DNA of 57,658 nucleotides from Gammaproteobacteria bacterium. GTDB taxonomy: Bacteria; Pseudomonadota; Gammaproteobacteria; Steroidobacterales; Steroidobacteraceae. Shown piece by piece: positions 25,940-34,808 of the stretch. Location: the NCBI GenBank assembly GCA_003134045.1, contig PLAH01000123.1, forward strand, positions 225 through 57,882, written 5' to 3'. Positions within the stretch are counted from its first letter, which is position 1. Each line of letters begins with the position of its first letter. A model generated the notes under the pieces. The model saw nothing but the letters and a program-made list of their open reading frames with translations. It made no database searches and was not told the DNA's origin. The translations under genes were made by a program, and so were the position numbers.

Positions 25940-27985
25940 ATGGCGGCAACGATTCAACACACTGCTCCCCGGTCGCGCGTCGAGTCCGAAGTCCTGCGCG
26001 TCAGGGGGCTCATGGGCAAGAACCAATTCGCGGCGGCCTTGGCGGCGTGCGATGCGTTGCTGGCCGAGGTCCCCGAAAACCGCGACGTGTTGTACATGGC
26101 CGCCGTCAATCAGCGCTATCTCGGCCGTGTGCCGGCTGCCCTCGACACCTTGCGGCGGCTGGAAGCCATACATCCCAAATATTCCCGGCTGTTCCAGGAG
26201 CGCGGCCATTGCCACGTCGCGGCGCGCGAGCCGGCGGCCGCACTCGACGCCTACCTGCACGCGGTGAGCCTGAACCCCGCCCTGCCGGCCAGTTGGAAGG
26301 CCCTGAACCTATTGTTCCGCTCCGCGGGTCGGGACGCCGATGCCCGGACCGCCGCCAGCCACGTGGAGATCCTCACCAAGCTGCCGGCCGAGGTCGTGAC
26401 CGCCCGGAGCCTGTTTGCGGACGGCGAGGTCCACGAGGCCGAACGGGTGGTGCGGCAATTCCTGCAAACGCATGGGGACCATGTCGAAGGCATGCGCTTG
26501 CTCGCGCAGATCGGCATGGAACTCGAGATCTTCGACGACGCCGAGTTCCTGCTGGAGAGCGTGCTCGTGTTAGCGCCCGATTATCATCTGGCGCGATACG
26601 AGTACGCCAGCGTGCTGGCCAAACTGCATCGATACGCGAAGGCGCTCGGCGAAGTGCGCACGCTGCTCGAACGCGACCCGCAGGAGCGCAATTACCGCAC
26701 GCTGCTGGCGACCATTCAGGTCGGTTTGGGCGACCACGAGCCGGCACTGGCGGTGTATCGCGAACTGGCCGCCGAGACGCCGCAGGGCGCGGACCTGCAC
26801 CTCTCCATCGCCCATGCCCTGAAGACCCTCGGCCGGCAGCAGGAGTCGATCGACGAATATCGAACTGCTGCGGCGATGCGTCCCGACTTCGGCGATGCGT
26901 ACTGGAGTCTCGCCAATCTCAAGACGTACCGCTTCACCGATGCGGAAATATCGGACATGCGCGCCCACGAGGCCGCGGCGTCCACCGGCCGGGTCGATCG
27001 CTATCACTTGTGCTTCGCGCTCGGCAAGGCGCTCGAGGACCGGACGCAATACGCCGAGTCGTTTCAATACTACGAGCGCGGCAACGCGCTCAAGAAAGCC
27101 GATTCAGCCTTCAAGATCGAGCCCATCGAGCGCAACACGCGCCTGCAGAAAGCCCTGTGCACCCGCGAGTTCTTCGAATCCCGCCGCGGCCAGGGGTGCG
27201 AACGCCGCGATCCCATATTCATCGTCGGCCTGCCGCGTTCGGGCTCGACGCTGCTGGAACAGGTCCTCGCCTCCCACTCGCAGGTGGAAGGCACCATGGA
27301 GCTGGCCGACATTCCCCGGCTGGTGCAGAAACTGCAAGGCCGCGAACAGTACGATTCGCCGTCGAAATATCCCGGCGTACTGGCCGAGTTGACCGCCGCC
27401 CAGCTGCGGCGTTTCGGCGAGCAGTATCTCGCGGATACGAGCGTCTACCGCAGCGGCGGCGCCGACCGGTCCGCCGGGACCCCCTACCGGGTTCCCTTCT
27501 TCATCGACAAGATGCCGAACAATTTCCGGCACATCGGCTTGATTCACCTGATACTGCCCAACGCGAAGATCATCGATGCGCGGCGCGACCCGATGGCATG
27601 CTGCTTCGGCAACTTCAAGCAGCTGTTCGCCGCCGGACAGGAATTCACCTACGGCATCGAGGACATCGCTCGCTACTACCGCAGCTACGTCGAACTCATG
27701 GACCACTGGGATGCCGTCTTGCCCGGCAAGATCCTGCGCGTGCATCATGAGGACGTCGTCGCCGATCTCGAATCGAATGTGCGGCGGATTCTCGACTTCT
27801 GCGGCTTGGGTTTCGAGGCCGGCTGCCTCGAATTTCACAAGAACGAGCGCAGTGTGCGCACGGCGAGCTCCGAACAGGTGCGCCGCCCGATCTACAAGGA
27901 AGGACTCGATCAGTGGCGTCACTACGAGCCCTGGCTCAAACAACTGAAAACCTCACTTGGACCCCTCGCAGACGCGAGGCTCTGA
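25940..27985 (+). CDS. TPR-repeat sulfotransferase 2
   Basis: This 681-residue protein is a close tandem paralogue of the preceding gene over its whole length. It has TPR-like repeats to about residue 330, the PAPS loop GLPRSGSTLLEQV, the Glu in GTMELADIPRL, and DARRDPMACCFGNFK. It has a short insertion before the FIDKMPNNFRHIGLIHL block relative to copy 1. It begins 35 bases after copy 1 and ends 37 bases before the second TonB receptor, so these genes probably share a transcript. Acceptor and role are unknown; modification of an imported peptide or of a surface component is a guess from context. Confidence 0.88.
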   Translation: MAATIQHTAPRSRVESEVLRVRGLMGKNQFAAALAACDALLAEVPENRDVLYMAAVNQRYLGRVPAALDTLRRLEAIHPKYSRLFQERGHCHVAAREPAAALDAYLHAVSLNPALPASWKALNLLFRSAGRDADARTAASHVEILTKLPAEVVTARSLFADGEVHEAERVVRQFLQTHGDHVEGMRLLAQIGMELEIFDDAEFLLESVLVLAPDYHLARYEYASVLAKLHRYAKALGEVRTLLERDPQERNYRTLLATIQVGLGDHEPALAVYRELAAETPQGADLHLSIAHALKTLGRQQESIDEYRTAAAMRPDFGDAYWSLANLKTYRFTDAEISDMRAHEAAASTGRVDRYHLCFALGKALEDRTQYAESFQYYERGNALKKADSAFKIEPIERNTRLQKALCTREFFESRRGQGCERRDPIFIVGLPRSGSTLLEQVLASHSQVEGTMELADIPRLVQKLQGREQYDSPSKYPGVLAELTAAQLRRFGEQYLADTSVYRSGGADRSAGTPYRVPFFIDKMPNNFRHIGLIHLILPNAKIIDARRDPMACCFGNFKQLFAAGQEFTYGIEDIARYYRSYVELMDHWDAVLPGKILRVHHEDVVADLESNVRRILDFCGLGFEAGCLEFHKNERSVRTASSEQVRRPIYKEGLDQWRHYEPWLKQLKTSLGPLADARL

Positions 27986-28022
27986 CTCGTCATATTTCTA
28001 TAACGTAAACAAGGGATGCAAC

Positions 28023-30641
28023 ATGAATTCAAATCAAAAGCTGAGCTATGCGATCGCGGCCATCTTGAGCGGCAACGTGATGGGATTGAGTTCCGTGGCG
28101 GCGGCGGCCGAGACGGATAACGGTTCCGATGCCATCCAGGAGATTACCGTCACTGCGCAGCGGCGCACCGAGAACATGCAGGACGTGCCGATTCAAATTC
28201 AGGCGCTCACCGGCGAGACGCTGCAGCAACTGAACGTGACCACCTTCGACGACTTCGTGAAGTACCTGCCCAACGTCACGTCGGCGAGCAACGGCCCGGG
28301 CCAGGGCGTCATCTTCATGCGCGGCCTCGCGACGTCCACGCTCGCGACGCAAGGCTCGAGCGGCATCGGCAGCTTCCCCAACGTGGCCGTGTACCTGGAC
28401 GATCAATCCGGTCAACTGCCCGGCCGCAATCTGGACGTCTACGCCGCCGATATCGAGCGCATCGAGGTGCTCGAAGGTCCGCAAGGAACGCTGTTCGGCG
28501 CCGGCGCGCAGGCGGGCGTACTGCGCTACATCACCAACAAGCCGAAGCTCGACGTGACCGAAGGCAGCGTCAACGCAGGCTATGCCTATACCAGCGGCGG
28601 CGACAACAGCAGCAGCGTCGATGCCATGATCAACCTGCCCTTGATCGCGGATACCTTGGCGGTACGCGCCGTCATCTACAGCGATTCGCGCGGCGGCTAC
28701 ATCAACAACGTACCGGGCACGTTCTCGCGCCTGCCGAGCGATATCGGCATCCACTATGCCGGCTACGCGACCGGATGCTCCGCTGGTCCCGCGCCGGTGG
28801 CCGGCCAATGCGCCGGAACTGCCACCCCAACCAGCTACGGCGTGCCCCCCGGCAGTCCCTCGATCAACAACAACAATCTGGTCGCCAATGCCATCAATCC
28901 GGTGACCTACAAAGGGATCCGGGTCGGTGCTCTGTACAAGTTCAACGACGATTGGAACGCGCTGTTGGTGCAGTCTTACCAGAACATGGACTCCGAGGGC
29001 GTCTTCTACGTCACACCGCAGAGTTCGGCCGGCGAGACGCTGCCCGACCTCGGGGTGCAACTCTATAACCCCTCGTTCAACAATGATAAGTTTGAAAACA
29101 CGGCATTGACGGTCAACGGTAAGATCGGCGACCTCAAACTGGTGTACTCGGGCAGCTACATGGTGCGCAAGATCGAGCAACAGGGCGATTACACGAACTA
29201 CGCTCGCGGCGTCTATGCAGATTACTATCAATGTACCAATCCGACCACGGAGCCGGGCACCACGAGCAAGTGCTACTCGCCGAGCGCGTATTGGCAAGAG
29301 ACCGACACCGCTACTCATGACAGCCAGGAACTTCGAATGAGCACTCCGGATGAATGGCGCGTGCGCGGCATCGCCGGGCTGTTTTGGGAAGACTATAAAA
29401 TCGCGGAAAACATCGACTGGCATTACAAATCGTTGCCAGCCTGTACGACCAGCGCGAGCATAGGATGTTTGACCGATGTCGGGCCCGCCCAGGGCGCGCA
29501 GGTTCGCGATCCGAACGTGCGCGACGACTCTACTTCTTTTTTCGACGATATCACTCGCGGCTACACGCAAAAGGCGCTATTCGGCTCGGTCGATTTCGAC
29601 ATCATTCCCAAGATGCTCACCATCACCGCGGGCACGCGCTACTACCGTATCGACACCACGGCGGTCGGCAGTTCGGTAAGTAGCTTCTACTGCTACGCGG
29701 GCGGACCGCCGCCCTGCACCACCAACGCGGTGGTCAGCAACGACCTGAGCTCTCAGAACTTGAACATCACCTATAAGGGATTCAAGAGTCGGGGAAATAT
29801 CAGCTTTAGGCCCATGGAAGATGTTCTGCTGTACTACACCTGGTCGCAGGGATTCCGGCCGGGCGGCTTCAATCGCGGTGCTCATACCGCCGATCACTCG
29901 GGCGATATGGCAACGGCGCAACCGGTCAATGGTGTCTCCTACATTTATCAAACGCCTTCGTCCTACGCGCCCGACACCCTGGTCAACAACGAGATCGGCT
30001 GGAAGACGCAATGGTTCGATCGCCGCCTGGAGTTCAACGGCGCGGTGTACCAGGAGGATTGGAAGGACGTGCAGGTGCAGATTTTCCAGTCGTGCTGCTA
30101 TGGCAACTTGAGCTTCGTGACCAATGGCCCGAACTACCGGGTGCGCGGCGTCGAGACCGAAGTGGTCGCACGCCCGATCCGCCCCCTCACGCTCATGGGT
30201 TCAGCGTCTTGGAACAGCAGCAACCTGACCAACGCACCGTTCTTGTTGTCGACCACCGGCCAGCCGATCGTCATTCCCGGCCATGGCAGTCCGTTCGGCA
30301 CGACGGGCAGTCCGTTGGCGCAGTCGCCGCCCTTCCAGGCCAGTCTGCGCGCCCGATACGAGGTCGAACTCGCCGACTACAAGGCGTTCGTGCAGATCGG
30401 TGGTACGCATCAGGCCCATTCCTATTCGGCCACCGGCAACATCCAGACCTACGACCAGCCGGGCTTTTCCACCTACGATGCCTCGTTGGGCGTCGCCAAG
30501 GATGCGTGGACCGCGCAACTGTACGGTCAGAATCTGACGAACACGCGCGCCGATCTGTTCGAGAACGGCAACCAGTTCGTCACCGCCGAGACCATCAATC
30601 GACCACGCACGGCGGGTGTGAAATTCGGCTACAAGTTCTGA
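28023..30641 (+). CDS. TonB-dependent receptor 2
   Basis: This intact receptor of 872 residues is closely similar to receptor 1. It has the same leader (MNSNQKLSYAIAAILSG), TonB-box-like IQEITVTAQRR, plug motif IEVLEGPQGTLFGAGAQAGV, and a barrel ending RTAGVKFGYKF. AAGGGATG precedes the ATG at 28023. It would import a ligand across the outer membrane with energy from TonB. Its neighbours (TPR-sulfotransferases upstream; a secreted lyase homologue and PhnD-like protein downstream) hint at a nitrogen- or phosphorus-containing or sulfated substrate, but no ligand can be assigned. Confidence 0.92.
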   Translation: MNSNQKLSYAIAAILSGNVMGLSSVAAAAETDNGSDAIQEITVTAQRRTENMQDVPIQIQALTGETLQQLNVTTFDDFVKYLPNVTSASNGPGQGVIFMRGLATSTLATQGSSGIGSFPNVAVYLDDQSGQLPGRNLDVYAADIERIEVLEGPQGTLFGAGAQAGVLRYITNKPKLDVTEGSVNAGYAYTSGGDNSSSVDAMINLPLIADTLAVRAVIYSDSRGGYINNVPGTFSRLPSDIGIHYAGYATGCSAGPAPVAGQCAGTATPTSYGVPPGSPSINNNNLVANAINPVTYKGIRVGALYKFNDDWNALLVQSYQNMDSEGVFYVTPQSSAGETLPDLGVQLYNPSFNNDKFENTALTVNGKIGDLKLVYSGSYMVRKIEQQGDYTNYARGVYADYYQCTNPTTEPGTTSKCYSPSAYWQETDTATHDSQELRMSTPDEWRVRGIAGLFWEDYKIAENIDWHYKSLPACTTSASIGCLTDVGPAQGAQVRDPNVRDDSTSFFDDITRGYTQKALFGSVDFDIIPKMLTITAGTRYYRIDTTAVGSSVSSFYCYAGGPPPCTTNAVVSNDLSSQNLNITYKGFKSRGNISFRPMEDVLLYYTWSQGFRPGGFNRGAHTADHSGDMATAQPVNGVSYIYQTPSSYAPDTLVNNEIGWKTQWFDRRLEFNGAVYQEDWKDVQVQIFQSCCYGNLSFVTNGPNYRVRGVETEVVARPIRPLTLMGSASWNSSNLTNAPFLLSTTGQPIVIPGHGSPFGTTGSPLAQSPPFQASLRARYEVELADYKAFVQIGGTHQAHSYSATGNIQTYDQPGFSTYDASLGVAKDAWTAQLYGQNLTNTRADLFENGNQFVTAETINRPRTAGVKFGYKF

Positions 30642-30676
30642 GAGTCGATACCGCTGCGGGGAGTGGGGCCTTAGGC

Positions 30677-32509
30677 GTGCTTGCGTCGCGCACGCTTCGG
30701 GCCCGCCGTGCCGTCCGGGCGCCAAGGGCCCTCGTCACGCTGTGCAGTCTCTTGCTGTGCATTGAGGTGAGCGGCGCGGCGGCGACCGACGTGCCGCCGC
30801 CCTATCGTGCCATCACGCCGACCATGGCCGATCGGACGGTGATCTTGAGCGGGCGCGATCTCACGGTCGACGAGGTGGTTCAGGTCGCGCGCTATGGCGC
30901 CAAAGTCGCACTGACGCCGGCAGCGCGCCAGCGCTCGGCCGATGCCCACGGCTTGCTGCTCGAGGCGGCCGCCGAAGGCATCCCGGTGTACTGGTTCAAC
31001 CGCGCGGTGGGCTCGGGGCGCGAGAACGTCATCTTCTCGGGCGACCCCCTGTCGCCGGACAACAAATCCCTGTTGGAGCAGCGCCAGCTCGCCCTCTTCC
31101 GGCGCGGTGCACTGGCGGGGCTGGGTCCGGAGATCGGCGAGGAGGAACTCGTGCGCGCCATGATGGTGGTGCGTGCCAATACCATGAGTTTCGAGGCCGC
31201 GAGCCCGCAGCTCACGCAGCGGCTCTTGGACCTTCTCAACGATCGCATCACGCCCGTGGTGCAATCGCGCGGCACCGTGGGCGAAGGCGACTTGGGGCCC
31301 TTCACCAATATCGGCGCCGCCATGGTGGGCGCCGGTACGGCCTACTTGCGCGGCGTGCGCATGCCGGCCCAGGAGGCGCTCGAGCAGGCGGGGCTCGCAC
31401 CGCTGGCGCCGTTCGGGGCGGACGACAGCGAGCTCGAGAGCAGCAACTCGTACGCCACCGGGCAGGCGGCGCTCTTGCTCTACGACGCGCGCGAAGCCTT
31501 GTCGTGGGCGGACCTGATCTATGCCATCGACTTGAACGGCATGAACAGCAGCGTCTCGCCGCTGGCCCAGACGGTGCAGGCCAACCGTCCGTTCAAGTGG
31601 TTGAACTGGGATGCCGCGCGCGTGCTCGACATGCTGCGCGGCAGTTATCTGTTCGAGCTCGATGGCGAGCGCATCATCCAGGATCCCGAAAGCCTGCGCG
31701 CATCCTCCATCCGGCAAGGTTCGGCGTGGCAGGCATGGGCCCAGCTGCGCGATGATGTACTCATTCAGATGAATTCCTCCGACCACAATCCCGCCATTCG
31801 CGTCGGTGCCTCGCCCGGCGATTCCTGGGAACTCGCCACGCCGCAGTTGGCGCAGTTCTACGTCAAAGGCGGCCCGCGCAGCCACGGCCAGCATGGCTTC
31901 ATCTTCTCGAACGCCAATTGGGACCCCTACCCCATGGCCAACGACATCGAGGCGTTCACCATCGCGCTCGCCAACCTGGATGTCGCGGTGGGGCAGCGCA
32001 TGCTGCGCTTCTCCAATACCTTCTTCACCGTGCTGGCGCCGCCGCTGCCGGCGCCCGGCGAGCCCGGCCGATTCGGCGTGACCATGGGCAGCGAGCTGAT
32101 TGCGGGCACGCTCATGCAGGAGATTCAAAGTCTCATCAACCCGGTGGCGCCGGAGGGCAACGGGCTGGTGAAGAATGTCGAGGATCTGCAAGCGCAAACC
32201 CGCCTCAAAGTGGCGCGCGCGCGCCAAGCGGTGGCCGATACCGTCGATCTGCTCGCCGAAGATATGCTCACCGGCACCACGTGGCTGGATCTGCGCCAGG
32301 AGCAATCTCCCGCGCGCAGCTTCGGACCCGCTCCCACGGCGGTATGGACGGCGTTCCGGCGCGTGATGCCGCGGAGCGACGGCACGGTGCGCGCCCGCAA
32401 CATTCACGAAACCGCCGCCGCATTCATCCGCGAACATCCGGCGGTGAGCTTCTTCCCCGGCAACGACCGAGAGCCCGACACAGTCCCGCAGCGGCACATC
32501 GCTCGATGA
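30677..32509 (+). CDS. secreted aromatic amino acid lyase (HAL/PAL) homologue lacking the MIO triad
   Basis: This 610-residue protein has a signal peptide (RALVTLCSLLLCIEVSGAAA). It resembles histidine/phenylalanine ammonia-lyases along the chain: VYWFNRAVGSG corresponds to the usual N-terminal Tyr loop, SSDHNPAIRVG to the DNP block, and HGQHGF to the FHG region. In true lyases the Ala-Ser-Gly of G-ASG-DL cyclises into the MIO electrophile. Here residues 202-206 read G-EG-DL, so the triad is absent and one residue shorter. Ammonia-lyase chemistry is therefore unlikely. The start is a GTG at 30677, the only start codon placed before the signal. It overlaps the next gene by 4 bases (ATGA). Confidence 0.82.
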   Translation: MLASRTLRARRAVRAPRALVTLCSLLLCIEVSGAAATDVPPPYRAITPTMADRTVILSGRDLTVDEVVQVARYGAKVALTPAARQRSADAHGLLLEAAAEGIPVYWFNRAVGSGRENVIFSGDPLSPDNKSLLEQRQLALFRRGALAGLGPEIGEEELVRAMMVVRANTMSFEAASPQLTQRLLDLLNDRITPVVQSRGTVGEGDLGPFTNIGAAMVGAGTAYLRGVRMPAQEALEQAGLAPLAPFGADDSELESSNSYATGQAALLLYDAREALSWADLIYAIDLNGMNSSVSPLAQTVQANRPFKWLNWDAARVLDMLRGSYLFELDGERIIQDPESLRASSIRQGSAWQAWAQLRDDVLIQMNSSDHNPAIRVGASPGDSWELATPQLAQFYVKGGPRSHGQHGFIFSNANWDPYPMANDIEAFTIALANLDVAVGQRMLRFSNTFFTVLAPPLPAPGEPGRFGVTMGSELIAGTLMQEIQSLINPVAPEGNGLVKNVEDLQAQTRLKVARARQAVADTVDLLAEDMLTGTTWLDLRQEQSPARSFGPAPTAVWTAFRRVMPRSDGTVRARNIHETAAAFIREHPAVSFFPGNDREPDTVPQRHIAR

Positions 32510-33324
32510 TCGCGAACGCCCGCATGTATGCGGTGAGTCCCGAAGCCGCCGGGCGGTGGCGGGCCCTGCTCACGGCCATCGTCGCGGCCTCGGGGATATC
32601 GGTGGACGTGATCGAGCATCCGGCACCGGCGCCGCTCGAGGACCTTTGGCGAAGGACCGATCAGGGCGCGGTGTTCATGTGCGGTCTGCCGTTCTCGCGG
32701 TCGGTACCGCAGCCCGTGCTGATGGCGGCTCCCGTGCCCTCGCCCGCCGAGTATGGCGGCGAGCCGCGCTACTGGAGCGAACTGGTGGTTCGGCGGGACA
32801 GCGGCTATCGCTCGGTATCCGATACGTTTGGCGGACGGCTCGCGCTCACGGTGCCCGGCTCCCAGTCGGGCTGCGTCGCGGCGTTGAGCTTTTTCATGTC
32901 GGCGGAGCGCGAACCGCCGCTGTTCGCCGAGGTCATCGCGCCCACCGTCACACCGCTGGGCGCCTTGTCCGCCGTGGTGCGGGGCGATGCCGATATCGCC
33001 CCCATCGATTCCTACGCCTTCGCCCTGCTGGGAAGGTACCGGCCGGACCTGGCCGAGCAGGTCAGGATCGTCGGCCGGACGACACCCACCCCCATCCCGC
33101 CGCTGGTGGCCTCACAGGCGGGCCTGGAAGCGCTGCAATCCGCGTTCCTTGAAGCGCATCGAATCGCCCCCATGAGGGCTTTGATGCACGATTTGCTGTT
33201 GCAGCGTTTCGCGCGGCCAGCGGCCGCCTCATACCAGGTACTCGAGGAGCGGTTCGAGGTGGCGGCTCGCTATTGGGCGCTCCACCCGCTGGCCAAGGTC
33301 GTGGATCCCGCGTTCGTTCTGTGA
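32506..33324 (+). CDS. PhnD-like phosphate/phosphonate-binding protein domain, no signal peptide
   Basis: This 272-residue protein resembles the periplasmic binding component of phosphonate-type ABC systems: GGRLALTVPGSQSG, a Ser/Gly ligand loop, then VRGDADIAPIDSYAFALL. It lacks a signal peptide or lipobox, begins directly in the fold, and no ABC ATPase or permease gene is nearby. It may thus be a cytoplasmic ligand-binding or sensory protein. It overlaps the lyase-like gene by ATGA, so the two proteins are probably made together. Confidence 0.75.
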   Translation: MIANARMYAVSPEAAGRWRALLTAIVAASGISVDVIEHPAPAPLEDLWRRTDQGAVFMCGLPFSRSVPQPVLMAAPVPSPAEYGGEPRYWSELVVRRDSGYRSVSDTFGGRLALTVPGSQSGCVAALSFFMSAEREPPLFAEVIAPTVTPLGALSAVVRGDADIAPIDSYAFALLGRYRPDLAEQVRIVGRTTPTPIPPLVASQAGLEALQSAFLEAHRIAPMRALMHDLLLQRFARPAAASYQVLEERFEVAARYWALHPLAKVVDPAFVL

Positions 33325-33444
33325 ATGTCGGACATCGAATTTGACCGGTTGCGGGGCCGCAGCGGTTTGGACAGGTCGACATCACGGTGCCGAGATACTA
33401 GCCGCGACGGCGGTTTTACCGGTAGAGTAAATACGAGCACGATC

Positions 33445-34347
33445 ATGGCATTCCTCCGACAGAAATTCCTGCAATTCGACGGCCCCACCTGGCTGGTGGC
33501 GCTGGTGCTGTATTCCCTGTGGTTTGCCCTGATCTGGTACAACGCGGTTCTGCCGTGGTGGGTCATCATGCCGGTGGGCGCGTACCTCTTGGCCTGGCAC
33601 TTCTCCTTGCAGCACGAGGCCATCCACGCCTTTCGCGGCGTGCCCGCGTGGCTGCGCTTCGCCGTGGTATTTCCGCCGTTGGGGCTCTGGTTCCCGTATC
33701 CGATGTATCGCAAGAGTCACAGCACCCATCATCGCGACGTGCACCTGACCATACCCGGCGTCGATACCGAGTCGTACTACGTATTGCCGGCGGACTGGGA
33801 ACGCATGAGCCGGCTACGGCGTGCGCTTCTGACGTTCAATCAGACCATGGCGGGCCGCTTGCTGATCGGACCGGCGCTGCGGCTGTGGATCATGGTCACG
33901 CGCGAAACGGGGCGCGTGCGCCGCGGCGATTACAGCCATCTGCCGCACTGGGGTGTGCACGTGGTCGCCGTGGGTTTGTTGTTCTGGTTCATCTCGGGCG
34001 TGTGCAAGTTCCCATGGTGGCAGTATTGCCTGCTCGTCGCCTACCCCGGCTTGAGTCTCGGTCTGTTGCGCGCGTTCACCGAACATCGCGCGGCCGAGGA
34101 CTCGCAGAAGCGCACCGCGGCGGTGGAATCGAACGTCGTGTTCGGCCTGTTGTACTTGTATAACAACTTGCACGTCGTGCATCACTTGAAACCCACCATG
34201 GCGTGGTATGACATTCCTCGGTACTACCGCGACAACCGCGCCGAGCTCTTGCGCAGCAACGGGAACTTCGTCTACAGCGGTTACGGGGCACTGACCAGGC
34301 GCTACTTGTTCGTGCCGGTATTCAGCCCCATCCATCCGATTCTTTGA
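33445..34347 (+). CDS. membrane fatty acid desaturase-family protein
   Basis: This 300-residue di-iron membrane enzyme has three histidine boxes, HEAIH, HSTHH and HVVHH, and four or more hydrophobic stretches between them. It belongs to the FA_desaturase fold that includes acyl desaturases and carotenoid hydroxylases or ketolases; the substrate is unknown. The frame is open to 33325, but the ATG at 33445 starts the compact family N-terminus. It follows the PhnD-like gene by 120 bases and runs 4 bases into a transporter remnant. Confidence 0.85.
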   Translation: MAFLRQKFLQFDGPTWLVALVLYSLWFALIWYNAVLPWWVIMPVGAYLLAWHFSLQHEAIHAFRGVPAWLRFAVVFPPLGLWFPYPMYRKSHSTHHRDVHLTIPGVDTESYYVLPADWERMSRLRRALLTFNQTMAGRLLIGPALRLWIMVTRETGRVRRGDYSHLPHWGVHVVAVGLLFWFISGVCKFPWWQYCLLVAYPGLSLGLLRAFTEHRAAEDSQKRTAAVESNVVFGLLYLYNNLHVVHHLKPTMAWYDIPRYYRDNRAELLRSNGNFVYSGYGALTRRYLFVPVFSPIHPIL

Positions 34348-34679
34348 CCCGCACGCGCGGCATCGTTGCGATCTCCATCGGCAACCTGCTGGAGTGGTAC
34401 GACTTCACCGTCTACGCGCTGTTCGCCGGCTACCTCGCCGGTAATTTCTTCCCCGCCGGTCGCGATCCGGCAGCCGCCCTGCTCGAGACGTTCCTGGTCT
34501 TCGGCGGATTCGCGCCGAGCATCCTGACCTGGTTCACGCAGCGCTCGACCGGCGCGCTGTTCGCGCCCGCTTGGTATGTCATGTTGGCCGCCGTCGTCGC
34601 ACTGGCGGCAGTGCCGTTTCTGAAGGCCGTAGGGACGACCGGAGGGGGCGCCCCCAGCAGCACGTCGGAACGTCACTAA
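34344..34679 (+). pseudogene. MHS-family MFS transporter remnant with large internal deletion
   Basis: This 111-codon ORF fuses the first-helix region of a metabolite:H+ symporter (AISIGNLLEWYDFTVYALFA through LETFLVFG) directly to a last-helices segment (GGFAPSILTWFTQ, APAWYVMLAAVVALA). Family members are about 430 residues, so roughly 300 central residues are gone in frame. The join lies at the GGFA segment, a sequence that resembles both flanks of the missing part and may have mediated deletion. It begins with TTG inside the desaturase stop. The product would have two or three helices and cannot be a working carrier. Confidence 0.75.
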
Positions 34680-34703
34680 GTCCCTGGGAACAGTCGTCGC
34701 GGA

Positions 34704-34778
34704 ACGACATATATGTCGTAGAATGGCAAATCCGCATCGCTAACGGATACCGCCAACGACTGCTGAAGGTCTAAGCTC
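34704..34778 (+). promoter_or_regulatory. shared 65-bp upstream module, copy 3, with 16-bp palindrome (TauD gene)
   Basis: Bases 34714-34778 align ungapped with copies 1 and 2: TGTCG, ATCGC and CTAAGCTC occupy identical module positions, and 27 of 65 positions are the same in all three. The TGTCG here is the right half of a perfect palindrome, ACGACATATATGTCGT (34704-34719), a likely dimeric-regulator site. The TauD start codon is 31 bases after the module. Confidence 0.65.
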
Positions 34779-34808
34779 GGTGACGGCCGCGTTTACAGGA
34801 CGATTATC

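Noticed and set aside
30671..32497. 608-codon minus-strand ORF
   Set aside because: Antisense to the lyase-like gene, which has a signal peptide and family-wide similarity.
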